Origin: Moesziomyces globuligerus
Lineage: Eukaryota > Basidiomycota > Ustilaginomycetes > Ustilaginales > Ustilaginaceae
Length of the DNA: 64,000 nt
Assembly (NCBI GenBank): GCA_030849465.1
Contig: JARVLF010000016.1
Coordinates: forward strand, 1,302,001-1,366,000
Reading direction: 5' to 3'
Positions 41,230-50,786 of the stretch are shown piece by piece. The notes under the pieces were generated by a model. That model had not been told where the DNA came from, made no database searches, and saw nothing but the letters and a program-made list of their open reading frames with translations. Numbering within the stretch: the first letter of the stretch is position 1; each line of letters begins with the position of its first letter. The position numbers were made by a program, and so were the translations under genes.

Positions 41230-43315
41230 AACTGCTGTGTGATGCGAGGCTGGCTCGGTTGGTGGGGACGGGGGGAAAGCCGCCGAAGTCCAAGTGGGCT
41301 GCTACTGATCAGAGCGCAAGCAAGATGGTGGCGGTATCCTGCTGAGGATGCGACCGTGGCAGGCTGCTCTGGCTGGCTTGGCTCGAATCGGACCGAGGTG
41401 ACGAAGAAGAGCAGTCGGTAGGCGAAAGCGGAACGAGGAGCTGAAGCAAGCAGGGTGAGCAACATCCGAGCGCGAAGACACGTCCACCACTTGGGCGACG
41501 ACGAGCAGCGCACAGCGCTCCGCACGCTGAGCTCGCTCAGTCGGTGCAGCCCAGGCTTGCAAGCAACGAGACGCGCGCACCGCACACTCGCACTCGCACC
41601 GCAACCAGCCAAAAAGTGTTGGTCAGAAGAAATTGGCTGGCTCGCGCTCCCTCACTCGCCCGCCTGAGAGGCGCTGGGCAGCAGCACCGCAGCAGACCTC
41701 GGCCAAGCACGCAGCACATAACGCGGGCGCGCCGTGTTGCTCTGCTCTGCTTTGGCTGCGATTTCTTCCTCGAGCTTCTTCGCTCAGCTGGGTACACAGA
41801 GTCTAACAATCGACCTCACTCATTGTTCAGACTTTCGGTCTCACACGAATCGAACGCAAATCCCAAACCTAGCGATCGGGTGGCCATTTGAAATACATGT
41901 CATCTAAAAGAACCATGTAAACAATTAAATATTTGTATTTCACCTGACCAAACAGCATTTACAGCCACTTTGAGAAGAATTTCTTTCTGAAGTGCAATCA
42001 GAATACGCGAGGCGGGCCTGCCATTTACGGGACGCGCCTGCACGCTGCATCTGCAAAACTCCAACGTGTAGCCGCGGCGGCGCCACCTCGCGTAGTTGTA
42101 CAGTACGCGGCTTGCAGTTCGTGGCGAACAAATTTTCACGTCCTTGGCTCTGGTTTCTGGCTTCTGGCTTCCTGCTTTTTTTTTCTCTTTTTTTTTCGTG
42201 CTCTCTGCTTCTGCAGGGAAGCCAAGCTTTCTTCTTTCGGGCCCTGTGCATGTGCACCCTCTTTTTTCTCTGTCTGTCTTTGTTTGTTCTGGCACGCGAC
42301 GTGAGGGCAGGACATGTGTTTTCCCTTTTCTTTTCTCTTTGCGCAGCAGATCAAGGTCCACGCTTGAGCCTCTCAGGCAGCTCTAAAAAAAAAAGGAGTG
42401 CGAGAGGCTGGATGAGAAATAGAGAGGTGCCTGCAGCCAGACGCAAAAATCACGGAGGAGCGAGTTCGGATGATGGCTACGCCCTGCTTTGGCCTGCTTG
42501 CCCGCTTGTCCGCTTGCCCACTGCTTTTCCGTTCATATTCGCCCTGCATACTGACCAGCTGTACCACGGGCAGCCGGCTGTCGATCGACTCAGACGTCCT
42601 CCGCGTCCAGACTCACTCCATCTCTTCCTCCTCTCAACTCCCATTACCCCTTATCTCTCTCCTCTCCTGCTCCAGCACCTCTCACAACTCCGTTCGCATC
42701 GTCACACCACTGCAGTCGACCGGATTGGACGTGCTCGGCGCACAGCATCGATACATCGGAGCCAGCTCGCACTCGGCTCAAACTGGTACATCTCTCCACC
42801 AACGGCCAACTCGCCACACCCGCACGCCGCATCGCTTCTGTCGTCTATCCGCTCGTACATCCGCTCGGTCGTTCTCGCTCTCAGAGACACGCAACCCTCA
42901 TTTATACCACTCGGTCTACACCATCCGTCGGCCAGATTCTTCGTCAACGCCGCCTCTTGCTACAACACTCGGAGTTCTGCTCGCACTCTCGGCATATTTT
43001 GATTGTACAGCTTGAATCCTGCGGAATCTATCGGCTATATCAAGCCCAGCTTCGACGAACCCCGAATACAAGTGCAGACGACCCGCATCTTCTCGACGAG
43101 TACCCTTGCCAAGACCAGCTGCGTCAGTCTTACGTGGCCATCCAAAGCTGCCCGCATCCACCCTGCGCAGTCCCCGTCTTGCGTTCGTTCACACCAACTC
43201 GGGCTCTTCCGTGAAGCCCGAGTAACACGCTCACAGCAACTCACTGCATAGTGCGCACATTTCTTGCGACGGCAGTCACCTCCGTCGCTTCCGCTCCGCG
43301 TCGAGACCCCACGAC
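41230..43315. promoter_or_regulatory. 2.1-kb divergent region (TCP1 / RRM protein)
   Basis: The TCP1-proximal part is mixed; around 41900-41960 the DNA is AT-rich, and 42170-42210 holds T-rich runs. From about 42590 to 43310 the plus strand is CT-rich and probably the long leader of the RRM gene. A 336-codon plus-strand ORF (41992-43002) reads as low-complexity leader, not protein. Confidence 0.45.
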
Positions 43316-46279
43316 ATGTCCACCGGCACATCGCCTCCAGGTATGCCTGCCTTCAACATGGCCCAATTCCCCTCCGACTCGGATCGCAGCGCTGCAGCAC
43401 GTACACTCTTTGCACGCAGCACCTCGTCGGACGACGGCCACGCCACAGTCAACCTACCGCAGAGCAGCGCGGGTCCAGGACACGACGCTGCTAGCGGCAT
43501 CGGTCAAGGCGCTTCGGCTGTAGGCGCTGGCAACATGGGTCCTTCCTCTCAGAACGGTGGTGCACAGCTTCCAGGTGCACCGAATGCGCCGTTCTCTGGC
43601 AGATCTGCCTACGATCAGGCCAGTCGACTGCGCCACAACTTCAACGCCCGCAGCTCGTCGCCCCTCTCCCGCCCGCCCCTCTTCAGTCCCAACCTGCTAC
43701 ACGAGGTCGAGCGCTCATCGTTCCCGCTCAGGTCTCCGTCGGGCTCCCATCCCGCCTCCTCGCCTCCGCCTAGGAGCAACGTCACCTCCCCGCGATACTT
43801 CAACGACCCTTCTCATGGCACCTCCAATTCGCACCAGCATCACCCTCACCTTCAGCAAAACCCGCATCTCGCCTCCTCCCACACGCAGCAGCAACCGTTC
43901 CCGCAACAGTCACAGCATCAGCACCTCCACCCGCATCCATCGCAACCGGCATCGCATCAGCAAGCTTCCAACAGCCCCAACCCCTACTCTCCGGCCACTT
44001 CCGCACCGCTGCACGGCCAACCCCAACCCTCGTGGCAACAGCCCCGAAGCGGCATGACCGGGCCGCTCGACTATCCGCCGTCCCTGCAGTCATCTTCGCC
44101 CTTGAATCCCGTCGACCGTCCGCACTCCTCCATGTCGGAGCGTACCTCGCGCATGCAAGAGGCCGCAGCACGAGGCATGGGTCCAGGCACCGCTCAAAGC
44201 CCCGTCGGCTCGCTTCACAAAGACTCCGAGTACAGCATCTTTGTCGGCGACCTCAGCCCCGATCTGCGCGAAGAGGATTTGGTGGCCCAGTTCCTGCAGC
44301 CGCCCTCATGGCCGCCTGGCCATCCATTCGCATCGGCGCTGATCAATGCTCAGCAGGCGCAGGGCATTTACCAGCCAGGCGCTCACATCGGTCCGGCTCC
44401 CTTCCACTCGACCAAGTCGGCCAAGATCATGTCCGACCCCGCCACGGGCATCTCCAAGGGCTACGGCTTTGTGCGCTTTGCACTCGAGGCCGACTGCAAC
44501 CGCGCCTTGGTCGAGATGCAGGGCGTCGTCGTCTCACCTGCTAACGGCCTGTCGCCCGGTCGCCCGCTGCGTGTCAGCACGGCAACACCCAAGAATCGAG
44601 CCAATGCGCCTTCCCTCCCGCAGGGCCTTTCAGGCGACCCCAACACGCAGCATCTGCAGATGCCTCGTCCACACAATCCTGCCCAGAATGCCGGAGCGTC
44701 CTTCCTGTACGGCGGAGGTGCACCAGGTGCAGGTGGACTGGGCGCACGCGGCGACGTAGTCTCTCCACAGCCGCATTCCCGCCAGCAGTCAAGCCCACCG
44801 GACGCGGGCTCGCTCACCTCGCCCATCTCGCCCACTTCCCCTTACGATGGCACCAACGCCTCGTCCAGTACTCAGGGCATGATGGGCCCTTCGTTTGGAC
44901 AGCTCTACGGTGCATTCCCCAACGCCGGCGATTCGACGCGGGACTCGTCGCCGGCAGGCATGCTCCGTTCGCATACGCCTTCGTCGGCGCCGCCGATGCC
45001 TCATCAGGGCGGCCCGGGCGGTCCGGGCGGCAATGCGGGAGACAGCGCAGCGGATCCCAACAACACGACTGTCTTCGTCGGAGGCTTGTCCTCGCTCATC
45101 TCCGAGACGACATTGCGTCGCTACTTTGAGCATTTTGGCGAGATCACCTACGTCAAAATCCCGCCCGGCAAGGGGTGTGGATTTGTGCAGTACGTGCGAA
45201 AGCAGGATGCCGAAAATGCGATCCAGCGCATGAACGGATTCCCCATCCTCAACTCCAAGATCCGTCTCAGCTGGGGTCGCAGCCAGGGCGACAAGGCGGC
45301 GGCAGCAGCGGCGCAGACCATGGCGCAGTATGCGCAACTCGGCCAGCTCGCTGGCTTGGCTGGCCTCAGCACGCTGAGTCCGTCGCAATTGGCTCAACTT
45401 GCAGGACTCGGAAGCGCGCTGAGTGCGGCACAGGCACAGGCACAGCGAGGACCTGCGTACGGCGCCAGCAATCCTCCGCTTGCCAACGACCCGCTTTCGA
45501 CGTTGGCCCGCCAGCTCGCCGCCGCCAACCTCAACTTTGGTCCCGGCGTGGGCGCTCCGGCCCCTGGCAACCCGAACATGGCGGGTTTGGGCCCGCGCGG
45601 CCATTTGCCTCCGTTCCTGCAGCATCCGCAGCAGTCGTCAGCGCATGACCAACACCACCAGCCTGGACTGCCCCAGCATCCGCCATCGCAGCAGTTCCGC
45701 GGTCCAGCCGGGTTTGGCTCGACTCCGAATGTCAGCTCGCCTGGAGCGGGTCCGAACGGGGCTGCGTTCGGCGGCAGTGCGAGCTCGCATTCGAATCACG
45801 GCTTTGACTTTGACCCTCGCGCGGGACCCGGAGCCGGCGGCTTTGGTTCGGCGCCACAGGATGCTCAGCGTGGTAGGCCACCATTTGCATCGCATGGCCT
45901 GGACGATGGAGCTCTGTCCGAAGCCGAGCTTGCAGATGCGTTTGCCGGACTCGACTTTGACGAAGGCACGCGGGCTGCACTTGCGGCGCGACTGCAGGCT
46001 GCGCAGGGCGCTCAGGGCCGATCGCACGCCAACGGATTCGAGGCCGGCAGCAACGCCAACCCGTCCGGTCGTGCTGACCCCTTTGCGAGAGGATTTAACC
46101 GCGATCCGAACGCGTTCATGTTCAGCCCCTTCAGCCCTTCGGACTCGCCCGTGGTCGGCGGCAAGGCAGACCTGCCTCACGCCAAGAACGCGTCCCCGTC
46201 TCTGCATCTCTCGCCCCATCGCCACGACGAGAATGGTTCGGCAGCCAAGGATGCCACTGCTCCCAGCGCCAACCGCTGA
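43316..46279 (+). CDS. RNA-binding protein with two RRMs (Nam8/Ngr1/Csx1-TIA-like)
   Basis: 987 residues from MSTGTSPPGMPAF. A Pro/His/Ser/Gln-rich N-terminus leads to the first RRM (about 304-425): RNP2 SIFVGDLSPDL and RNP1 KGYGFVRFALEAD are separated by an unusually long insert (PPSWPPGHPFASALIN to PFHSTKSAKIM). The second RRM (about 583-660) has TTVFVGGLSSLISETTLRRYF and KGCGFVQYVRKQDAENAI, closing with RLSWGRSQGDK, the arrangement of the last RRM in Nam8, Ngr1 and Csx1. Those proteins usually have three RRMs; only two are recognisable here. The rest is Gly/Ala/Gln-rich, as in granule-forming mRNA-binding proteins. It is expected to control mRNA splicing or stability. Confidence 0.87.
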   Translation: MSTGTSPPGMPAFNMAQFPSDSDRSAAARTLFARSTSSDDGHATVNLPQSSAGPGHDAASGIGQGASAVGAGNMGPSSQNGGAQLPGAPNAPFSGRSAYDQASRLRHNFNARSSSPLSRPPLFSPNLLHEVERSSFPLRSPSGSHPASSPPPRSNVTSPRYFNDPSHGTSNSHQHHPHLQQNPHLASSHTQQQPFPQQSQHQHLHPHPSQPASHQQASNSPNPYSPATSAPLHGQPQPSWQQPRSGMTGPLDYPPSLQSSSPLNPVDRPHSSMSERTSRMQEAAARGMGPGTAQSPVGSLHKDSEYSIFVGDLSPDLREEDLVAQFLQPPSWPPGHPFASALINAQQAQGIYQPGAHIGPAPFHSTKSAKIMSDPATGISKGYGFVRFALEADCNRALVEMQGVVVSPANGLSPGRPLRVSTATPKNRANAPSLPQGLSGDPNTQHLQMPRPHNPAQNAGASFLYGGGAPGAGGLGARGDVVSPQPHSRQQSSPPDAGSLTSPISPTSPYDGTNASSSTQGMMGPSFGQLYGAFPNAGDSTRDSSPAGMLRSHTPSSAPPMPHQGGPGGPGGNAGDSAADPNNTTVFVGGLSSLISETTLRRYFEHFGEITYVKIPPGKGCGFVQYVRKQDAENAIQRMNGFPILNSKIRLSWGRSQGDKAAAAAAQTMAQYAQLGQLAGLAGLSTLSPSQLAQLAGLGSALSAAQAQAQRGPAYGASNPPLANDPLSTLARQLAAANLNFGPGVGAPAPGNPNMAGLGPRGHLPPFLQHPQQSSAHDQHHQPGLPQHPPSQQFRGPAGFGSTPNVSSPGAGPNGAAFGGSASSHSNHGFDFDPRAGPGAGGFGSAPQDAQRGRPPFASHGLDDGALSEAELADAFAGLDFDEGTRAALAARLQAAQGAQGRSHANGFEAGSNANPSGRADPFARGFNRDPNAFMFSPFSPSDSPVVGGKADLPHAKNASPSLHLSPHRHDENGSAAKDATAPSANR

Positions 46280-46762
46280 GCAGCGACGTTCTCGACGTCA
46301 GCAACGAAGACCTCTCTTTCCTCTTTTCGCGCTCTCTCTCCACAACCCTACCACCCCTCCTTGATCTGTTGTGCTTTGTTTGCCCTGCCACAGTACTTCC
46401 GCTCCGTTGCACGCATGTTCCCCTGCAGTTTCTCTTATCTCCCCTCTCCTTCCTCCTGCACTGCTCGTATTTTTGCACTGCCAACCGTAGAGCCTCGCCA
46501 TCTTTAGACGATTCCCATTCCCTCCCTTCACCCCCTTTTCCGCCCTTGTATCCTTTTGCTCGCTGTTGTCCTGCTAGTTTGCTCATCCGGTTGTATTTCC
46601 GCGCATGTCCCTCCCAGCTTGGCGAGGGCTTCGTATAACCCGCGCACACGACGTTGCGCCCAACCCCCTTTCCCCCCAAAATGTAACACGTACTCCTCCG
46701 ACCCGTCCTGTGGTAGAAGGTGTGATTGATTGCGAGCTGATGGAAGCTGATCGGTGCGGCGA
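46280..46762. other. 483-bp convergent spacer
   Basis: 3' flanks of the RRM gene and the tubulin-cofactor gene. Pyrimidine-rich on the plus strand from 46300 to 46620. No gene is seen. Confidence 0.5.
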
Positions 46763-47362
46763 TTAGGGTGTGGGGAGGGGAGATTGGAGCTGGGCCTGAA
46801 CGCTCGAGAGGAGCTCTTTGGCAGAAACGTACTCGTCGCTCGATTGAACTTGGGCTTCCACCCCATCCTACATTGTTTTAGAGTTTGAGGGTTTAGTTTC
46901 GTTTGATGCACAGCTTTTCTGTGGGCAAAAGGGGGGTTTTTATGCTTACGGTGTACATGGCTAGGTCTTCGACGGCGAGTTGGAGCCTCTTGCGACAGTC
47001 GGGGATCATCTTGAGCGTATCCTTCAACACGGATCTCTGTCGTCCAATGGAATTCCGCATCAACTTGGCATTCCAATGACAGGGAAGGAATGGGGGGGTT
47101 GAACTTACTTGTTGTTTGAGATCGTACTCGTCTCTACCGTCGTCGATGAACTTCTGGATGCGGAGCTCCTGCTCCCGCGCCTCGTGCACATACGAGACCT
47201 CCTCCTTGGCCAACCTACGCGCACATCAAATGTCCAAGTTCAGTCAAAGCACAGACAAAGCACAGAAAGTGAGGGTGGAAGTGGGGGGGCGTACCTTTTG
47301 ACAACGCCAGTCTTGATCTGAAGCTGGCGCTTGACCGCACTCGCATCCGCAAAGCCACCCAT
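46763..47362 (-). CDS. Tubulin-specific chaperone A (TBCA/Rbl2), four exons
   Basis: Exons 47362-47295, 47214-47109, 47036-46950 and 46867-46763 join in phase to give 121 residues. Introns are 80, 72 and 82 nt with GTACGC/TAG, GTAAGT/CAG and GTAAGC/TAG borders. Exon 1 ends IKTGVVK and exon 2 continues RLAKEEVSYVHEAREQE, the classic cofactor A motif; exon 3 has TLKMIPDCRKRLQLAVEDL and exon 4 SSDEYVSAKELLSSVQAQL. The product is helical with coiled-coil character. Cofactor A binds free beta-tubulin after CCT folding and hands it to the other cofactors; TCP1 is nearby, but the linkage is probably chance. Confidence 0.94.
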
Positions 47363-47649
47363 CCTTAAAGTCGTTGGTGGATGCAAGCCTACCTTACTTC
47401 CTCCACAGCCACAGAGTCGCGCCAGGCGTTCAACACACCAACACCCAAACCCCCCAAGCTTCCGAGTCCCGTCCACTCACTCCCATGTTTCGAATGATCT
47501 CACACTCGAAACACGGCGCGAAAATTTCACCATCCTTCCAACTCACAACCCCACACACTTCGGTCCATACGAAAAGCCAGGATGGGCAAGAGATGGGATG
47601 TCTATGTTGCAAAGATGCACGGATCGAGCAGTGGTTGTGCTTGACGAAT

Positions 47650-49905
47650 CTACGACGGACGCGGCTTCATGCGGCCCGCCAACCCAGCAACGTTGAGCCG
47701 GGCCTTGTCCTTCTTGGCCTTTTTCTTCTGCTCCTTGGCGCCTCCGAAGGCGGCCGCATACGGACTCGGCGGCACACCCCGACCACCGAGGCGCTCCGCC
47801 TTGGCGGTCGCAATCGCCTGCGCCGCCTTCTTCTGCCTGCGCCTCTCCTTCTTGGACAAGGCAGCGGCCAGGGCGGCGGCTTGGTCATCCGACTCGGCCT
47901 CCGCATCCACCGCCGTGGCGCGCTTGCGCGGCGAGGCGCCCACGAGCGACTCGTACTCGTCCCTGTCGACGCTCGTGCCCAGCTCCTCGGCCTCGTCCAC
48001 TGCCGGGGCGCTGAACGGGTTCGCAGGCATCCGACGCTCGCTGCTGCTGCCGTAGAAGCTCGCTGCCGACTTGGGCTGCGCCGACAGCATGTCGTCCAGC
48101 CTCTGGCTCGTCCCGTTGGCCACCACGCCCGCATCGTCATCCGACGAGGCGGCGGCGGAGACAGGGCGAGCCTCGAGCGCGGCAGCCTTCCTGGCGGCTT
48201 TCCTGCGCTTGAGCAGCGCACGGTAGGCAGCTTCGTCGTCCGCCTCGCTCTCGCTCTCGGCAGAGTCGTCGGGCTCGGTCTCGCTCTCGGGCTGCGCTTT
48301 CTTGCGCTTCTTAGCCTCGGCGACGGGCGCCTTGGGCGAAGGCGCGATGGCGGCAAGCGCCTTCTCGAGCGCCTCGTCCTTCTCGCGCAGGTAGAAGAGG
48401 ATGTAGGCGCTCTGGTCGTTGGTAGGGCCGGACTTGCCCATCTCGCTGACGTGGCTGTCGTCCATGCGCGTCCACCTGCCCGAGGGCGACCGGACGCTCG
48501 CCACGTAGTGGCCGCTGTTGGGGCCCGAGCCGTAGTGGTGCACGGCGGCATAGAGCCTGTACCTCGCCGGGCCCGAGTTGACCGAGAGGTACGGTGCGAT
48601 GTTGAGCGTGTCGTCAAAGGCGATCTGGCGCGAGATCTTGCCGCCAAAGACGGTGAAGCGCTTGAGATGGACGGTGAGCGCGGGCGGCGCCGACTCGATG
48701 GTAAACTGCTTGGTGGCGTCGACCTTGCGCTTGCACTTGTCGCACTTGTACTTTTCTGCGCCGGTGAGGTGGTCCTTGGCGACAAAGGCGCGGAAGGCGT
48801 CGGTGAGCGAGTTGATGCCCTTGCGCACGTCGAGGCTGAGGTCCATGAACGGATCAAACGTGTCCGAGTTGTAGCCGCAGTTGTGGCACGTGACGCGGCT
48901 GCGCAGCTTGCCGCCAAACGTCTTGTGCACAAACGTGCTGCGACGCGCGGCGTCGTCGGGCTTGAGCGCCTTGGGTGCGCGCACGAGGCAGCTCTGCTGC
49001 AGCGCCTCGAGGAGGAAGCGCAGATACTCGTGCGCGTCCTCCTGACGACCCTGGCGCAGCGGCTTGGCAAACGCCTTGAGGTTGCGGTTGAACTCCTGCG
49101 GCGCATTCGTCGGACGCGTGCCCTGCAGCGAACGCTTGGCAAAGCTCTGCATGGCCGCGACGGCGTCGAACGTCGCATTGGGCTTGCCGCCCCACTCGCC
49201 GTGCAGCGCATCGAGGTCCTGCGTCAGCAGCGCAAAGGCGAGCGGCGGCGTGTGGATGAGCGACTGCATGACGCTGTTCATGTAGCACGTGTTGCCGTAG
49301 TTGGACAGGCCCGCCGCGGCGGAGCGCACCTTGCCCGGGAATCGGAGCGAGATCTTGTACGGATACAGGTCGCGCGACTTGGCCTTGCCGGCCTTGTTGG
49401 GCGACGAGGGGACCGAGCCGGAGTCGTCGTCGTCGTGCGCAGCGACGCCATTGAGCTTGGGTGAGTCGGTGTGAAGCAAGAGGGAGTGCTGCTTCTGCTC
49501 CTGCTTACGCTTCTGCGCCGCAGCAAAGTTGGGATCGTTGACCGGAGTGAGGCCGAGGGTGGTGTAGTCCTGGCCCTGCTTTTGGCTCGACTTTATGAAC
49601 TTGACCGGGTCGGCGAGCAGCGCGTGGAGCATGCCGCGCTGCTTGAGCGTGGCGCGCAGCTGGTCGCCGCCAGCAGCCAGGATCTCCTTGGCGAGCTTCT
49701 TCCTCTCCTCCTTGGAAGGCGAGCTGGGCGCCGAATTCGAAGACGGCTTCTTGTCGACTCCGTTCGGTGTGGAAGACGTCTTTTTGGTCGGGCTCGAATA
49801 CGAGTCGGCGCGATGCAAGCTCTTCTTCTGCGGCGACTGACTGTATGAGCGCGAGCTCGACCCGCTGTCGTTCTGCGACGGAATGCGTCTCGCCACCTCG
49901 GCCAT
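47650..49905 (-). CDS. Ubiquitin carboxyl-terminal hydrolase, USP36/USP42-like (C19)
   Basis: 751 residues from the Met at 49905 (MAEVARRIPSQN); an upstream in-frame Met at 49992 is less likely. A disordered 180-residue N-terminus precedes the USP domain: GLSNYGNTCYMNSVMQSL with catalytic Cys207, GRQEDAHEYLRFLLEAL, zinc-binding CHNCG and CDKC pairs, ALTVHLKRF, SGHYVASVRS with His466, and RWTRMDDSHVSEM. The C-terminal third is Lys/Arg-rich with acidic blocks and ends AGRMKPRPS, consistent with nucleolar targeting. USP36-type enzymes remove ubiquitin from nucleolar and ribosome-biogenesis proteins. It is divergent from VAC14. Confidence 0.93.
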   Translation of the reverse strand: MAEVARRIPSQNDSGSSSRSYSQSPQKKSLHRADSYSSPTKKTSSTPNGVDKKPSSNSAPSSPSKEERKKLAKEILAAGGDQLRATLKQRGMLHALLADPVKFIKSSQKQGQDYTTLGLTPVNDPNFAAAQKRKQEQKQHSLLLHTDSPKLNGVAAHDDDDSGSVPSSPNKAGKAKSRDLYPYKISLRFPGKVRSAAAGLSNYGNTCYMNSVMQSLIHTPPLAFALLTQDLDALHGEWGGKPNATFDAVAAMQSFAKRSLQGTRPTNAPQEFNRNLKAFAKPLRQGRQEDAHEYLRFLLEALQQSCLVRAPKALKPDDAARRSTFVHKTFGGKLRSRVTCHNCGYNSDTFDPFMDLSLDVRKGINSLTDAFRAFVAKDHLTGAEKYKCDKCKRKVDATKQFTIESAPPALTVHLKRFTVFGGKISRQIAFDDTLNIAPYLSVNSGPARYRLYAAVHHYGSGPNSGHYVASVRSPSGRWTRMDDSHVSEMGKSGPTNDQSAYILFYLREKDEALEKALAAIAPSPKAPVAEAKKRKKAQPESETEPDDSAESESEADDEAAYRALLKRRKAARKAAALEARPVSAAASSDDDAGVVANGTSQRLDDMLSAQPKSAASFYGSSSERRMPANPFSAPAVDEAEELGTSVDRDEYESLVGASPRKRATAVDAEAESDDQAAALAAALSKKERRRQKKAAQAIATAKAERLGGRGVPPSPYAAAFGGAKEQKKKAKKDKARLNVAGLAGRMKPRPS

Positions 49906-50786
49906 CTTGGACAGCTTTGTCTGGGGCTGCGATGCTGTGTTGATGTGGCTGAGCCTGCTGATCCAGCAGCAGGCACCTCGGGTCACCGTCACGCGGATCT
50001 TCCGAACAGACGAGAAAAGCGCCGAGGGATGATGGGTGCCACGATTCGACGCTGCGCTGCCTGTCTATGGTGCTGCTGCAAGCCGGTCGATGCAAGCTAG
50101 TCGGATGTCGTTCGGAATGGTCACGGAAGAAAGCCCTCCTGGCTGAATCGTGAATGTGAAGCACCAGAATGGTCCTGCGCGTCGGATGGCCCGGCAGCGG
50201 TACAGTGTGCTACAGCCCGGCGCATCGCGCGAGCAAGCTCAACTCGCGGCGCACATTTTTTTTTTTTGGAAGTGTCGGCGAAATTTTTCGTTCGCTGGTG
50301 CCTGGGCGCCGAATTTTGGGAGCCTGCTCCAAAAACAGAAGGGGGCGCTTTTCAGGCTATCGCAGGCGCTGGGCTGCGTGTGGACGCGTAGAGCTGACCA
50401 GATTTGACTCGAGTGAACCGCCGCGAGCGCGTGCTGCCACAGGCTGGCTCTTTTTTTTCCTCCACATCCCAAAGAGGCGCGGGGCTGAAGAGCAGCCTCA
50501 GCGAGGCAGACGTGTGAGGACCCTTGCGTGGCAGCTCGAGTGCTTTTGGCTCAGCTCGAGTACGCGCCTCCTCGCCAGGGGCTGTTCTGGGGCTGTTCCA
50601 ATGGAGAGAACAACACGCTTCGATTCCAATCGCCTGCACTCCGCACAGACCGCTCGTCGGTCGTTACCGAGACCCGCACCAGCACCGTCCAGCCAGTCCT
50701 TTCCCCCTCCATTCGCTCCACAAGCTCATACACCCATCCCGACTCATTCGCTCGGTCGCGCGCACAGCCGAGGTGAGGGAATCGCC
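49906..50786. promoter_or_regulatory. 881-bp divergent promoter region (USP36-like / VAC14)
   Basis: Between divergent starts. Contains T-runs near 50258-50267 and 50451-50460. The frame of VAC14 is open back to 50169, but that stretch has no similarity to the family and is treated as leader. Confidence 0.45.

Noticed and set aside
39532..41421. 629-codon plus-strand open frame opposite TCP1
   Set aside because: It is the antisense of a near-perfect CCT alpha gene in GC-rich DNA; the predicted protein is Leu/Val/Asp-rich without any domain.
41992..43002. 336-codon plus-strand ORF upstream of the RRM gene
   Set aside because: Hydrophobic and Ser-rich by virtue of T- and CT-rich DNA; better read as promoter and leader.
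47374..49464. 696-codon plus-strand frame opposite the USP36-like gene
   Set aside because: Antisense of a gene with complete catalytic motifs; low-complexity Arg/Leu-rich sequence.
50169..50786. 206-residue N-terminal extension of Vac14
   Set aside because: The family N-terminus begins at [16 protein letters not shown]; the upstream stretch reads through T-runs and leader sequence.
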